Of a stretch of DNA of 56,467 nt, positions 1 to 6,688 are shown piece after piece. Position 1 is the stretch's first letter. Each line of letters begins with the position of its first letter. The DNA comes from a bacterium (lineage in GTDB: Bacteria; Bacillota; Bacilli; Lactobacillales; Streptococcaceae): NCBI GenBank assembly GCA_905221215.1, contig CAJNCI010000009.1, positions 1-56,467 of the forward strand, given 5' to 3'. The notes below the pieces were generated by a model. It did not search any database, was not told the origin of the DNA, and was given only the letters and a program-made list of their open reading frames with translations. The position numbers and the translations under genes are program-made.

Positions 1-61
1 ATGAGTTGTTTTGTCGCTTTTCATTATAGGTCATATGGGACTTTTTTTCTACACAAAAATA

Positions 62-111
62 GGCTCCATAATATCTATAGGGGATTTACCCACTACAAAT
101 ATTATAGAGCC
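62..111. repeat. Inverted repeat (13-bp arms)
   Basis: Arms at 62-74 and 99-111 are complementary over 13 bp with one mismatch and a 24-nt spacer. It lies at the left edge of the peptide region and could be the end or leader of an insertion sequence whose body lies left of the window. No transposase is visible, so this origin is a guess. Confidence 0.35.
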
Positions 112-252
112 AAAAAACATCTCAATGTTTAATATCTGTTAGATTTGAATGAATTTATCAATAAGAATGTCGGAAAATTTTCTGATATTCTTTATTTTTT
201 TGACTTCTTTTTCGAATAGATAAGTAAGAGGAAAAGGAAAGGAGCCTAGTTC

Positions 253-303
253 ATGTATCTACCAATCTTGTATCCGTGGTTCATTAAGTTATTTTTCAAA
301 TAA
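253..303 (+). CDS. Tandem 16-residue hydrophobic peptide, copy 1
   Basis: The gene reads MYLPILYPWFIKLFFK. AAAGGAG lies 8-9 nt before the ATG, an unusually good site for so short a frame. The peptide is hydrophobic and aromatic with a basic C-terminus and no double-glycine leader. Copies 2 and 3 differ only by conservative changes, which argues for a translated product. The role is unknown: a leaderless bacteriocin, a signal peptide or a translated leader that controls the genes downstream are all possible. Confidence 0.6.
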   Translation: MYLPILYPWFIKLFFK

Positions 304-378
304 AATTTAATTTAGTTGTACATTTTCGAAATTTTTTTCGAATAAATAAGTAAGAGGAAAAAGAAAGGGGCCTAGTTC

Positions 379-429
379 ATGTATCTACCAATTTTTTATC
401 CGTGGTTTACTAAATTATTTTTCAAATAA
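379..429 (+). CDS. Tandem 16-residue hydrophobic peptide, copy 2
   Basis: The gene reads MYLPIFYPWFTKLFFK, with AAAGGGG as ribosome site. It differs from copy 1 at two residues (Leu to Phe, Ile to Thr), and several third-position changes are silent, as expected if the peptide sequence is under selection. It has the same upstream block and spacing as copies 1 and 3. Function is not known. Confidence 0.6.
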   Translation: MYLPIFYPWFTKLFFK

Positions 430-503
430 ATTTAATTTAGTTGTACATTTTCGAAATTTTTTTCGAATAGATAAGTAAGAGGAAACAGAAAGGAGTCTAA
501 TTC

Positions 504-554
504 ATGTATCTACCAATTTTCTATTCATGGTTTACTAAATTATTTTTCAAATAA
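504..554 (+). CDS. Tandem 16-residue hydrophobic peptide, copy 3
   Basis: The gene reads MYLPIFYSWFTKLFFK, with AAAGGAG as ribosome site. It differs from copy 2 only by Pro to Ser at position 8. The next repeat block leads straight into the double-glycine peptide gene at 629, so the tiny peptides and the bacteriocin-like peptides share upstream architecture and probably a transcript. Confidence 0.6.
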   Translation: MYLPIFYSWFTKLFFK

Positions 555-628
555 AATTTAATTTAGTTGTTCATTTTAGAATTATTTTTCGAATAAATAA
601 GTAAGAGGAAAAAGGAAGGAATAAAATA

Positions 629-757
629 ATGAAAGAACATTATTATGGATTTGTTGAGCTGACTTCGGAAGAATTGACCGATATTCAAGGTGGAGAAAAT
701 TGGACGAAGACCCTTGTAGATTGGTACATTGGATTTCGTAGAGGTTTTGGTTTTTAG
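629..757 (+). CDS. Double-glycine leader bacteriocin-like peptide (42 aa)
   Basis: The leader has the usual pattern of peptides cut by ComA/BlpA-type C39 proteases: hydrophobic residues at -4, -7, -12 and -15 and the cut site TDIQGG at residues 17-22. The mature part is 20 residues and ends in GFRRGFGF. AAGGAAGGAA precedes the ATG. The short, basic, aromatic mature peptide shares an FRR...GF tail with the next gene, so the two may form a two-peptide bacteriocin. The nearby ComAB exporter is the obvious secretion route. Antimicrobial activity is inferred only from leader and context. Confidence 0.75.
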   Translation: MKEHYYGFVELTSEELTDIQGGENWTKTLVDWYIGFRRGFGF

Positions 758-768
758 GAGGATAAGCG

Positions 769-909
769 ATGAATGAAATGAATGATAAGTATACTATTGA
801 AGTATTAAAGGAAAGCGACTTAGCCTTGCTGGTGGGTGGTAGCAAGGAAAGCTATCAACGGGGTTTAAATACAGGTCTATGGTTCCGTCGTGCATTATTT
901 GGATTCTAA
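769..909 (+). CDS. Double-glycine leader bacteriocin-like peptide (46 aa)
   Basis: It starts 11 nt after the previous stop behind GGAGGATAAGCG, so it is translated with the gene before it. The 24-residue leader ends LALLVGG. The 22-residue mature part is SKESYQRGLNTGLWFRRALF followed by GF. The shared FRR and C-terminal GF with the preceding peptide suggest a paired or duplicated bacteriocin. No immunity gene lies directly behind it. Another start two or three codons inside is possible because ATG recurs at residue 4. Confidence 0.75.
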   Translation: MNEMNDKYTIEVLKESDLALLVGGSKESYQRGLNTGLWFRRALFGF

Positions 910-958
910 GATAATATTTAGAGAGTAAAGATTATCTATAACAACGAATAGAATATAT

Positions 959-989
959 GAAAAAGGAAAGACAAAAAACTACCTTTTTC
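959..989. terminator. Weak hairpin between peptide genes
   Basis: GAAAAAGG (959-966) pairs with CCTTTTTC (982-989). The stem is 8 bp but weak, and the T run is inside the stem. It could slow transcription between the first peptide pair and the gene at 1020. Confidence 0.3.
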
Positions 990-1019
990 AATTGTTAATA
1001 ATCAAAAAAGGAGAATAAG

Positions 1020-1202
1020 ATGGAAAAATTTAAAAATATGGAAGATAGTTTTCATGTAATGAGTCATGAGGAAATGGCCGATGTAGAAGGAGGCTTGCTA
1101 ATTGGTCTGGTAGTAGTTGGAGGAGTCGCAATTGCAGGAACGTTTTTATTGGGTGCGGTAGATGGTGCTTCAGGAGCACATGCTAAGCGTCGTGGACGTT
1201 AA
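1020..1202 (+). CDS. Class II bacteriocin-like peptide, double-glycine leader (60 aa)
   Basis: AAAAGGAG precedes the ATG. The leader ends EEMADVEGG at residue 25, a typical Blp/Com-type cut site. The mature part is about 35 residues, Gly/Ala/Val rich with several GxxxG-like spacings, and ends in a basic HAKRRGR tail. This is the composition of a membrane-inserting two-peptide (class IIb) bacteriocin subunit. The next gene starts 19 nt downstream and may be its partner or immunity protein. Export by ComAB or BlpAB is inferred. Confidence 0.8.
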   Translation: MEKFKNMEDSFHVMSHEEMADVEGGLLIGLVVVGGVAIAGTFLLGAVDGASGAHAKRRGR

Positions 1203-1221
1203 CAGGGAAGGAAGAGCGCTG

Positions 1222-1410
1222 ATGGAACGCATGATAGAAAGTTGGATTACTAGGGTAGAGACCTTTTACAGTTTGCAGTCAATTCCTGTAAAAGTATTGA
1301 TTTTCATAGTTGGAGTAGTTGGGGTTTATGCTTTAGGGACCTTACTTTTAGGACCGGTTTATTGGGCGGGACAGAAGTTTGGCGAAATGGTTTACAATTA
1401 TTTATTTTAA
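1222..1410 (+). CDS. Small one-TM protein with bacteriocin-like C-terminus (62 aa)
   Basis: The ATG at 1222 follows GGGAAGGAAG. Longer in-frame starts overlap the previous gene and lack a ribosome site. There is no double-glycine leader. A hydrophobic stretch at residues 21-45 is followed by YWAGQKFGEMVYNYLF. That tail resembles YNAGRAFGRNVYNAFY in the next gene (YxAGxxFGxxVYNxx). It may be an immunity protein that mimics the bacteriocin, or a leaderless partner peptide. Confidence 0.6.
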   Translation: MERMIESWITRVETFYSLQSIPVKVLIFIVGVVGVYALGTLLLGPVYWAGQKFGEMVYNYLF

Positions 1411-1442
1411 TAAAAAATTATAGATAAAGAGGAACAAATACA

Positions 1443-1643
1443 ATGAATATGATAAAAATTGAAGAAAGATTTACAAGTCTCACAGAAAAAGATTTAGCAA
1501 CAGTAGAGGGCGGTCGAGTGTCATGGAGAGGTAATATTAACATCGATGTCCATAAAGTGATTGATAGTACGGGAAGATTTTTCGGTGGTATCTATAATGC
1601 TGGTAGAGCATTTGGTCGAAATGTTTACAATGCATTTTATTAA
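1443..1643 (+). CDS. Double-glycine leader bacteriocin-like peptide (66 aa)
   Basis: The leader runs to KDLATVEGG at residue 27. The mature part of about 39 residues starts RVSWRGNINIDVHKV and ends in a Gly/Asn/aromatic tail FGGIYNAGRAFGRNVYNAFY, typical of class II peptides. AAGAGGAACAA is the ribosome site. The gene lies 32 nt after the 62-aa gene, and the two share a C-terminal motif. The first Met (1443) and the second (1449) are both possible starts. Confidence 0.75.
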   Translation: MNMIKIEERFTSLTEKDLATVEGGRVSWRGNINIDVHKVIDSTGRFFGGIYNAGRAFGRNVYNAFY

Positions 1644-1687
1644 TATAGTTTATTAAAATTGATATATATTATGTTTTTGAATTCGTT

Positions 1688-1761
1688 TTTGAATAGATAA
1701 ATAAGAGGAAAATAAAATAGCAGGTGAAGCAGCTTTGGGGTATTATGCGAATAGACCATAA
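1688..1761 (+). pseudogene. Decayed peptide gene: upstream block plus orphan core
   Basis: A fifth copy of the upstream block (1688-1711) is followed directly by the reading AGEAALGYYANRP and a stop (1720-1761). No start codon or leader lies between them. This looks like a double-glycine bacteriocin that lost its start and leader through an internal deletion. The YYANRP tail looks like the end of a mature peptide. Confidence 0.45.
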
Positions 1762-1788
1762 TCTGATTGTAGTCAGAGAGGCATTTCT

Positions 1789-1989
1789 ATGTTTTTAAAA
1801 AAAGAAGTGATATTATTAGGGGTATTGTTATCGCTACATATTATTTTCACTATCGTTCAAATTTTAATTGACTATAAAATATTATCTGGACAGTATAGTA
1901 TGAATTTTATGGATATCTCAGAAGTATTTACTTATCCAATACTCATTTTAATCATTTACATAGCAATAAAATATAATACAAAGGGGTAA
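1789..1989 (+). CDS. Small membrane protein, immunity-like (66 aa)
   Basis: There are two hydrophobic segments, at about residues 6-27 and 43-62, and a short basic end KYNTKG. Size, topology and position after a bacteriocin core fit the small membrane immunity proteins of streptococcal bacteriocin loci. The ribosome site is weak (AGAGAGGCATTTCT). It stands behind the decayed core at 1720, so it may be an orphan immunity gene that still protects against other strains. No specific family is recognised. Confidence 0.55.
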   Translation: MFLKKEVILLGVLLSLHIIFTIVQILIDYKILSGQYSMNFMDISEVFTYPILILIIYIAIKYNTKG

Positions 1990-1997
1990 TGACGAAC

Positions 1998-2063
1998 ATG
2001 AATCAAAAGGATTTGGTGCATGTGAATGGCAGAGTTTTTCCGCCATTCTTGTCAGATAAATAG
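1998..2063 (+). CDS. Possible 21-residue peptide
   Basis: The frame MNQKDLVHVNGRVFPPFLSD plus Lys starts 8 nt after the previous stop and ends 9 nt before the next start. It has no leader or strong ribosome site. It may be only a fragment of a lost gene. Confidence 0.25.
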   Translation: MNQKDLVHVNGRVFPPFLSDK

Positions 2064-2072
2064 GAGTCTAAC

Positions 2073-2252
2073 ATGAAAACATTTTTATTAGGTTTTATTG
2101 AGGGTTATTTTATCGTATCTCTCATAATCTACATCGCAACGTATTTGATTTTGAAAAATCCGATCAATACCCTATTTTATCCAGAAATTTACCCTGTTTT
2201 ATTTGGGCTCTTTTATCTAGGATATAAGGCAAATAAAAAGCAAGTAGAGTGA
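2073..2252 (+). CDS. Small membrane protein, immunity-like (59 aa)
   Basis: AGGAGTCTAAC precedes the ATG. Hydrophobic spans lie at about residues 4-27 and 37-51, and the C-terminus is KANKKQVE. Length and topology resemble its neighbours at 1789 and 2658. It lies in a run of small membrane proteins with no intact bacteriocin directly in front. Immunity function is inferred from context only. Confidence 0.55.
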   Translation: MKTFLLGFIEGYFIVSLIIYIATYLILKNPINTLFYPEIYPVLFGLFYLGYKANKKQVE

Positions 2253-2328
2253 GCAGTTAAGAATGACTTGTTAGTCTTCGCTGAAAATGGTTAGGAATGC
2301 ATCACATTGGAGTTTAAAAGGAGTAACT

Positions 2329-2493
2329 ATGAATCGTAATTTAGAACGGTGTTATCTATTCTGACTGTGAATAGATCATACCAAAGGTGGCTTAGAAATA
2401 GCAGGGACATTAGAAATTGTAGTAATAAATAGGATGTCACAAATGTTACTATCAATGATTTATTTGTCCCAAGCTTGCCTAGGGTGTCAGTAA
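2329..2493 (+). pseudogene. Double-glycine peptide gene broken by two in-frame TGA codons
   Basis: A strong site AAAAGGAGTAACT precedes ATG at 2329. The frame reads MNRNLERCYLF, TGA, Leu, TGA, IDHTKGG, then about 33 more codons to TAA at 2491-2493. Both stops (2362 and 2368) lie in the leader, and the double glycine is in the same frame as the ATG. The intact ribosome site and cut site suggest recent inactivation. The core ends CLGCQ, which is not typical of class II peptides. Confidence 0.45.
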
Positions 2494-2528
2494 AACATCA
2501 CTTTCCTTTCATATCATATTTTTAGTAG

Positions 2529-2546
2529 GTAGGACGTTTGTTCTGC
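2529..2546 (+). repeat. 18-bp direct repeat, left copy
   Basis: AGGTAGGACGTTTGTTCT occurs here and again, identically, at 2858-2875. The similarity continues weakly after it (CTATTTTTT..CCAAAAAGTG). The two copies bracket the small gene at 2658, so the segment may have arisen by duplication or insertion. Confidence 0.8.
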
Positions 2547-2657
2547 CTATTTTTTGCCAAAAAAGTGTAGTTGAGCTGTTTATTTGGAGTTTTACATGTA
2601 TTTTTTGATAAAATTTGATAAAATAGGTATAGAAATTAGGAGAGTTGAAGAAAAGGA

Positions 2658-2846
2658 ATGAAGAAGGTTTTAAAATATTTTTTAGTATTTGTTTTTCTAT
2701 TTTTGATGAATATTTTCATCTTTAAGATACTAGCAACTCTGGGATTTCAGCTGACAATGAGTGAAAAGAGTTATATTGTACCACCGCTGTTTTCGATTAT
2801 CGTTTTATATATGATTGACAAAAGAATTAGGAAGAAAAAGAAATAA
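2658..2846 (+). CDS. Small membrane protein between direct repeats (62 aa)
   Basis: It has two hydrophobic segments (about residues 6-30 and 42-53) and a strongly basic tail DKRIRKKKK. AGGAGAGTTGAAGAAAAGG upstream supplies the ribosome site. It is bracketed by an exact 18-bp direct repeat. It resembles the other small membrane proteins here and is probably an immunity or accessory protein of the peptide region. No named family is recognised. Confidence 0.55.
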   Translation: MKKVLKYFLVFVFLFLMNIFIFKILATLGFQLTMSEKSYIVPPLFSIIVLYMIDKRIRKKKK

Positions 2847-2857
2847 ATATATATTTT

Positions 2858-2875
2858 AGGTAGGACGTTTGTTCT
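2858..2875 (+). repeat. 18-bp direct repeat, right copy
   Basis: It is identical to 2529-2546 and lies 11 bp after the stop of the gene at 2658, just before the comA promoter. Confidence 0.8.
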
Positions 2876-2895
2876 ACTTATTTTTTATCCAAAAA

Positions 2896-2965
2896 GTGCA
2901 TTTGGGAGGGAGATAGGTGCATTTGGGAAGGAAGTCCAGTTTTTGTTTGGTGTTTGGGGTAAGAT
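2896..2965 (+). promoter_or_regulatory. ComE-type box and comAB promoter
   Basis: GTGCATTTGGGA occurs at 2896-2907 and 2917-2928, 21 bp apart from start to start. With a 9-bp core GCATTTGGG this gives 12 bp between repeats, the spacing known for the early competence regulator ComE. A -10-like TAAGAT lies at 2960-2965, and the -35 region is poor, as expected for an activated promoter. It would place comAB under competence-pheromone control. Confidence 0.75.
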
Positions 2966-3003
2966 AGTTGTTATCAGATGAGTTTAGGAAAAAGGAGAAG
3001 AAT

Positions 3004-5157
3004 ATGAAATTTGGGAAACGTCACTATCGTCCGCAGGTGGATCAGATGGACTGCGGTGTAGCTTCATTAGCCATGGTTTTTGGCTACTATGGTAGTTACT
3101 ATTCTTTGGCTCACTTGCGAGAATTGGCCAAGACGACCATGGATGGGACGACGGCTTTGGGCTTGGTCAAGGTGGCAGAGGAGATTGGCTTTGAGACGCG
3201 AGCGATCAAGGCGGATATGACGCTCTTTGACTTGCCTGATTTGACTTTTCCTTTTGTTGCCCATGTGCTTAAGGAAGGGAAATTGCTCCACTACTATGTG
3301 GTGACTGGGCAGGATAAGGACAGCATTCATATTGCCGATCCAGATCCCGGGGTTAAATTGACCAAACTGCCACGTGAGCGTTTTGCGGAAGAATGGACAG
3401 GAGTGACTTTGTTTATGGCACCTAGTCCAGACTACAAGCCTCATAAGGATCAAAAGAATGGTCTGCTATCTTTTATCCCTATATTAGTGAAACAGCGTGG
3501 TTTGATTGCCAATATCGTTTTGGCGACACTCTTGGTCACCTTGATTAACATTGTGGGTTCTTATTATCTGCAGTCTATCATTGATACCTATGTGCCAGAT
3601 CAGATGCGTTCGACACTGGGGATTATTTCTATTGGGCTGGTTATCGTTTATATTCTCCAGCAGATCTTGTCTTATGCTCAGGAGTATCTCTTACTTGTTT
3701 TGGGGCAACGCCTGTCGATTGATGTGATTTTATCCTATATCAAGCATGTTTTTCACCTGCCTATGTCCTTTTTTGCGACACGTCGTACAGGGGAAATCGT
3801 GTCTCGTTTTACAGATGCTAACAGTATCATCGATGCGCTGGCTTCGACCATTCTTTCGATTTTCTTGGACGTATCAACGGTCGTCATTATTTCACTTGTT
3901 TTATTTTCACAAAATACCAATCTCTTTTTCATGACCTTATTGGCGCTTCCTATCTATACAGTGATTATCTTTGCCTTTATGAAGCCGTTTGAAAAGATGA
4001 ATCGGGATACCATGGAAGCCAATGCGGTTCTGTCTTCTTCTATCATCGAGGACATCAACGGTATTGAGACCATTAAGTCTTTGACCAGTGAAAGTCAGCG
4101 TTACCAAAAGATTGACAAGGAATTTGTGGATTATCTGAAAAAATCTTTTATCTATAGTCGGGCAGAGAGTCAGCAAAAGGCTCTGAAAAAAGTTGCCCAT
4201 CTCTTGCTCAATGTCGGTATTCTCTGGATGGGGGCTGTTTTGGTCATGGATGGCAAGATGAGTTTGGGGCAGTTGATTACCTATAATACTTTGCTTGTTT
4301 ATTTTACAAATCCTTTGGAAAATATCATCAACCTGCAAACCAAGCTTCAGACAGCGCAGGTTGCTAATAATCGTTTAAATGAGGTTTATCTAGTAGCTTC
4401 GGAGTTTGAGGAGAAGAAAACGGTTGAGGATTTGAGCTTGGTGAAGGGAGAGATGTCCTTCAAGAATGTTCACTACAAGTATGGCTATGGTCGAGACGTC
4501 TTGTCAGACATCAATTTGACCATTCCACAAGGTTCTAAGGTGGCTTTTGTGGGGATTTCAGGGTCAGGTAAGACCACCTTGGCCAAGATGATGGTTAATT
4601 TTTACGATCCAAGTCAGGGAGAGATTAGTCTGGGTGGTGTCAATCTCAATCAGATTGATAAAAAGGCCTTGCGCCAGTACATTAACTATCTGCCTCAACA
4701 GCCCTATGTCTTTAACGGGACGATTTTGGAGAATCTTCTCCTTGGAGCCAAGGAGGGAACGACACAGGAAGATATCTTACGGGCGGTCGAGTTGGCGGAG
4801 ATTCGAGAGGATATCGAGCGTATGCCACTGAATTACCAGACAGAATTGACTTCGGATGGGGCAGGAATTTCAGGTGGTCAACGTCAGAGAATTGCTCTGG
4901 CGCGTGCTCTCTTGACAGATGCGCCTGTCTTGATTTTGGATGAGGCGACCAGCAGTTTGGATATTCTGACAGAGAAGCGGATTGTTGATAATCTCATGGC
5001 TTTAGACAAGACCTTGATTTTCATCGCCCACCGCTTGACCATTGCTGAGCGGACAGAGAAGGTTGTTGTCTTGGATCAGGGCAGGATTGTTGAAGAAGGA
5101 AAGCATGCTGATTTGCTTGCACAGGGTGGTTTTTACGCCCATTTGGTGAATAGCTAG
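3004..5157 (+). CDS. comA: ComA, peptide-cleaving ABC exporter of competence pheromone and bacteriocins
   Basis: This is a 717-aa peptidase-containing ABC transporter. It removes double-glycine leaders and exports the competence-stimulating peptide, and in pneumococci also Blp-type bacteriocins. Residues 1-135 are the C39 protease (Cys17 in QMDCGVAS, then HYYVV and IADPDPG holding His and Asp). About 160-450 is the six-helix membrane domain. About 470-717 is the ATPase, with Walker A GISGSGKTT, signature ISGGQRQR and Walker B VLILDEATS. The ATG at 3004 is chosen because AAAGGAG lies just before it; an in-frame TTG 36 nt upstream lacks such a site. comB follows 12 nt downstream, and a ComE-type box lies upstream. 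Confidence 0.97.
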   Translation: MKFGKRHYRPQVDQMDCGVASLAMVFGYYGSYYSLAHLRELAKTTMDGTTALGLVKVAEEIGFETRAIKADMTLFDLPDLTFPFVAHVLKEGKLLHYYVVTGQDKDSIHIADPDPGVKLTKLPRERFAEEWTGVTLFMAPSPDYKPHKDQKNGLLSFIPILVKQRGLIANIVLATLLVTLINIVGSYYLQSIIDTYVPDQMRSTLGIISIGLVIVYILQQILSYAQEYLLLVLGQRLSIDVILSYIKHVFHLPMSFFATRRTGEIVSRFTDANSIIDALASTILSIFLDVSTVVIISLVLFSQNTNLFFMTLLALPIYTVIIFAFMKPFEKMNRDTMEANAVLSSSIIEDINGIETIKSLTSESQRYQKIDKEFVDYLKKSFIYSRAESQQKALKKVAHLLLNVGILWMGAVLVMDGKMSLGQLITYNTLLVYFTNPLENIINLQTKLQTAQVANNRLNEVYLVASEFEEKKTVEDLSLVKGEMSFKNVHYKYGYGRDVLSDINLTIPQGSKVAFVGISGSGKTTLAKMMVNFYDPSQGEISLGGVNLNQIDKKALRQYINYLPQQPYVFNGTILENLLLGAKEGTTQEDILRAVELAEIREDIERMPLNYQTELTSDGAGISGGQRQRIALARALLTDAPVLILDEATSSLDILTEKRIVDNLMALDKTLIFIAHRLTIAERTEKVVVLDQGRIVEEGKHADLLAQGGFYAHLVNS

Positions 5158-5169
5158 AAAGAGGAGAGG

Positions 5170-6519
5170 ATGAAACCAGAATTTTTAGAAAGTGCGGAGT
5201 TTTATAATCGTCGTTACCATAATTTTTCCAGTCGGGTGATTGTACCCATGTCCCTTCTGCTCGTGTTTTTGCTTGGCTTTGCAACTTTGGCAGAGAAGGA
5301 GATGAGTTTGTCAACTAGAGCTACTGTTGAGCCTAGTCGTATCCTTGCAAATATCCAGTCAACTAGCAACAATCGCATTCTTGTCAATCATTTGGAAGAA
5401 AATAAGCTGGTTAAGAAGGGGGAGCTTCTGGTTCAATATCAGGAAGGAGCAGAAGGTGTTCAAGTAGAGACCTATGCTAGTCAGCTGGACATGCTCAAGG
5501 ATCAAAAAAAGCAATTGGAGTATTTGCAAAAGAGCCTGCAAGAAGGGACGGATTACTTTCCAGAGGAGGATAAGTTTGGCTACCAGGCCACCTTTCGCGA
5601 CTATATCAGTCAAGCAGGCAGTCTTAGGGCTAGTACATCGCAACAAAACGAGACCATCGCGTCCCAGAATGCAGCAGCTAGCCAAACCCAAGCCGAAATC
5701 GGAAACCTCATCAGTCAAACAGAGGCTAAAATTCGCGATTACCAGACAGCTAAGTCAGCTATTGAAACAGGTGCTTCCTTGGCCAGTCAGAATCTAGCCT
5801 ACTCTCTCTACCAGTCTTACAAGTCTCAGGGTGAGGAAAATCCGCAAGCTAAGGCTCAGGCTGTTGCGCAGGTTGAAGCGCAACTTTCTCAGTTAGAATC
5901 CAGTCTTGCTACTTACCGTGTCCAGTATGCAGGTTCAGGTACCCAGCAAGCCTATGCGTCAGGCTTAAGCAGTCAATTGGAATCTCTTAAATCACAACAT
6001 TTGGCAAAGGTTGGTCAGGAATTGACCCTTCTAGACCAGAAAATCTTGGAGGCAGAGTCAGGTAAGAAGGTACAGGGAAGTCTTCTAGACAAGGGGAAAA
6101 TTACGGCCAGTGAGGATGGGGTGCTTCACATTAATCCTGAGACCAGTGATTCTAGCATGGTAGCAGAAGGTGCCCTACTAGCCCAACTCTATCCGTCCTT
6201 GGAAAAAGAAGGGAAAGCCAAACTAACAGCTTATCTTAGTTCAAAAGATGTAGCAAGAGTCAAGGTTGGAGATTCTGTTCGTTATACGACGACTCATGAT
6301 GCCAAGAATCAAATTTTCTTGGATTCCACGATTACCAGCATAGATGCGACAGCTACTAAGACTGAAAAAGGGAATTTCTTTAAAATCGAAACGGAGACTA
6401 ATCTAACTTCGGAGCAGGCTGAAAAACTTCGGTACGGGGTGGAAGGTCGCCTACAGATGATTACAGGTAAGAAAAGTTATCTGCGCTATTATTTGGATCA
6501 ATTTTTGAACAAAGAGTAA
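5170..6519 (+). CDS. comB: ComB, accessory (membrane-fusion) protein of the ComA exporter
   Basis: The 449-aa protein has one membrane segment at about residues 20-40 and a long, Gln/Ser/Ala-rich coiled-coil region (about 95-300). It ends in a barrel-like domain of the HlyD/bacteriocin-secretion family. It partners ComA in exporting processed peptides across the cell envelope. AAAGAGGAGAGG lies before the ATG, and the gene is co-transcribed with comA. A terminator follows at 6549, closing the two-gene operon. It is intact at its usual length. Confidence 0.96.
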   Translation: MKPEFLESAEFYNRRYHNFSSRVIVPMSLLLVFLLGFATLAEKEMSLSTRATVEPSRILANIQSTSNNRILVNHLEENKLVKKGELLVQYQEGAEGVQVETYASQLDMLKDQKKQLEYLQKSLQEGTDYFPEEDKFGYQATFRDYISQAGSLRASTSQQNETIASQNAAASQTQAEIGNLISQTEAKIRDYQTAKSAIETGASLASQNLAYSLYQSYKSQGEENPQAKAQAVAQVEAQLSQLESSLATYRVQYAGSGTQQAYASGLSSQLESLKSQHLAKVGQELTLLDQKILEAESGKKVQGSLLDKGKITASEDGVLHINPETSDSSMVAEGALLAQLYPSLEKEGKAKLTAYLSSKDVARVKVGDSVRYTTTHDAKNQIFLDSTITSIDATATKTEKGNFFKIETETNLTSEQAEKLRYGVEGRLQMITGKKSYLRYYLDQFLNKE

Positions 6520-6548
6520 TGTTCGTGTTTTTAGAGTTAAATGATTTT

Positions 6549-6582
6549 AAAACTGTGAGAAAGATACTTCTTGCAGTTTTTT
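6549..6582 (+). terminator. Terminator after comB
   Basis: AAAACTG (6549-6555) pairs with CAGTTTT (6574-6580) and runs into a short T tract. It separates comAB from the purine genes. Confidence 0.7.
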
Positions 6583-6610
6583 CTTTACGATTTTTAGAGT
6601 GAATGTGTTA

Positions 6611-6656
6611 TTTATTCGGTTAAATTCTTGTAATTTTAGGTTTTTTGTGGTAGAAT
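6611..6656 (+). promoter_or_regulatory. purC promoter with possible PurR box
   Basis: TTGTAA (6628-6633), a 17-bp spacer and TAGAAT (6651-6656) preceded by TGG form a good extended -10 promoter. Just upstream, 6611-6625 reads on the minus strand as a loose match to the lactococcal/streptococcal PurR box (core CCGAAT where CCGAAC is usual). Promoter is well supported; the box is tentative. Confidence 0.55.
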
Positions 6657-6688
6657 GTGCTCAAGTAATACGAAAGGCGAACTTTAAA

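Larger units (their letters stand above)
211..611 (+). repeat. Tandem repeat, about 125 bp, carrying three tiny peptide genes
   Basis: A unit of 125-126 bp is repeated in tandem. A conserved upstream block (TTCGAATARATAAGTAAGAG) starts at 211, 337, 462 and 588. Blocks 1-3 are followed by a ribosome site and a 16-codon gene. Block 4 is followed by the double-glycine peptide gene at 629. A fifth, diverged copy of the block lies at 1688-1711 before a decayed peptide core. The array looks like repeated duplication of one expression cassette. Confidence 0.85.

Noticed and set aside
582..845. An 87-codon open frame on the minus strand over the double-glycine peptide genes
   Set aside because: It is opposite two well-supported peptide genes and has no convincing ribosome site or family resemblance.
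2968..3003. Upstream in-frame TTG start for comA
   Set aside because: It would place the strong AAAGGAG site inside the gene, and the known ComA protein begins at the ATG at 3004.
6599..6688. GTG start extending purC
   Set aside because: It lies before the purC promoter, so it could not be translated from that transcript; the family starts at 6689.
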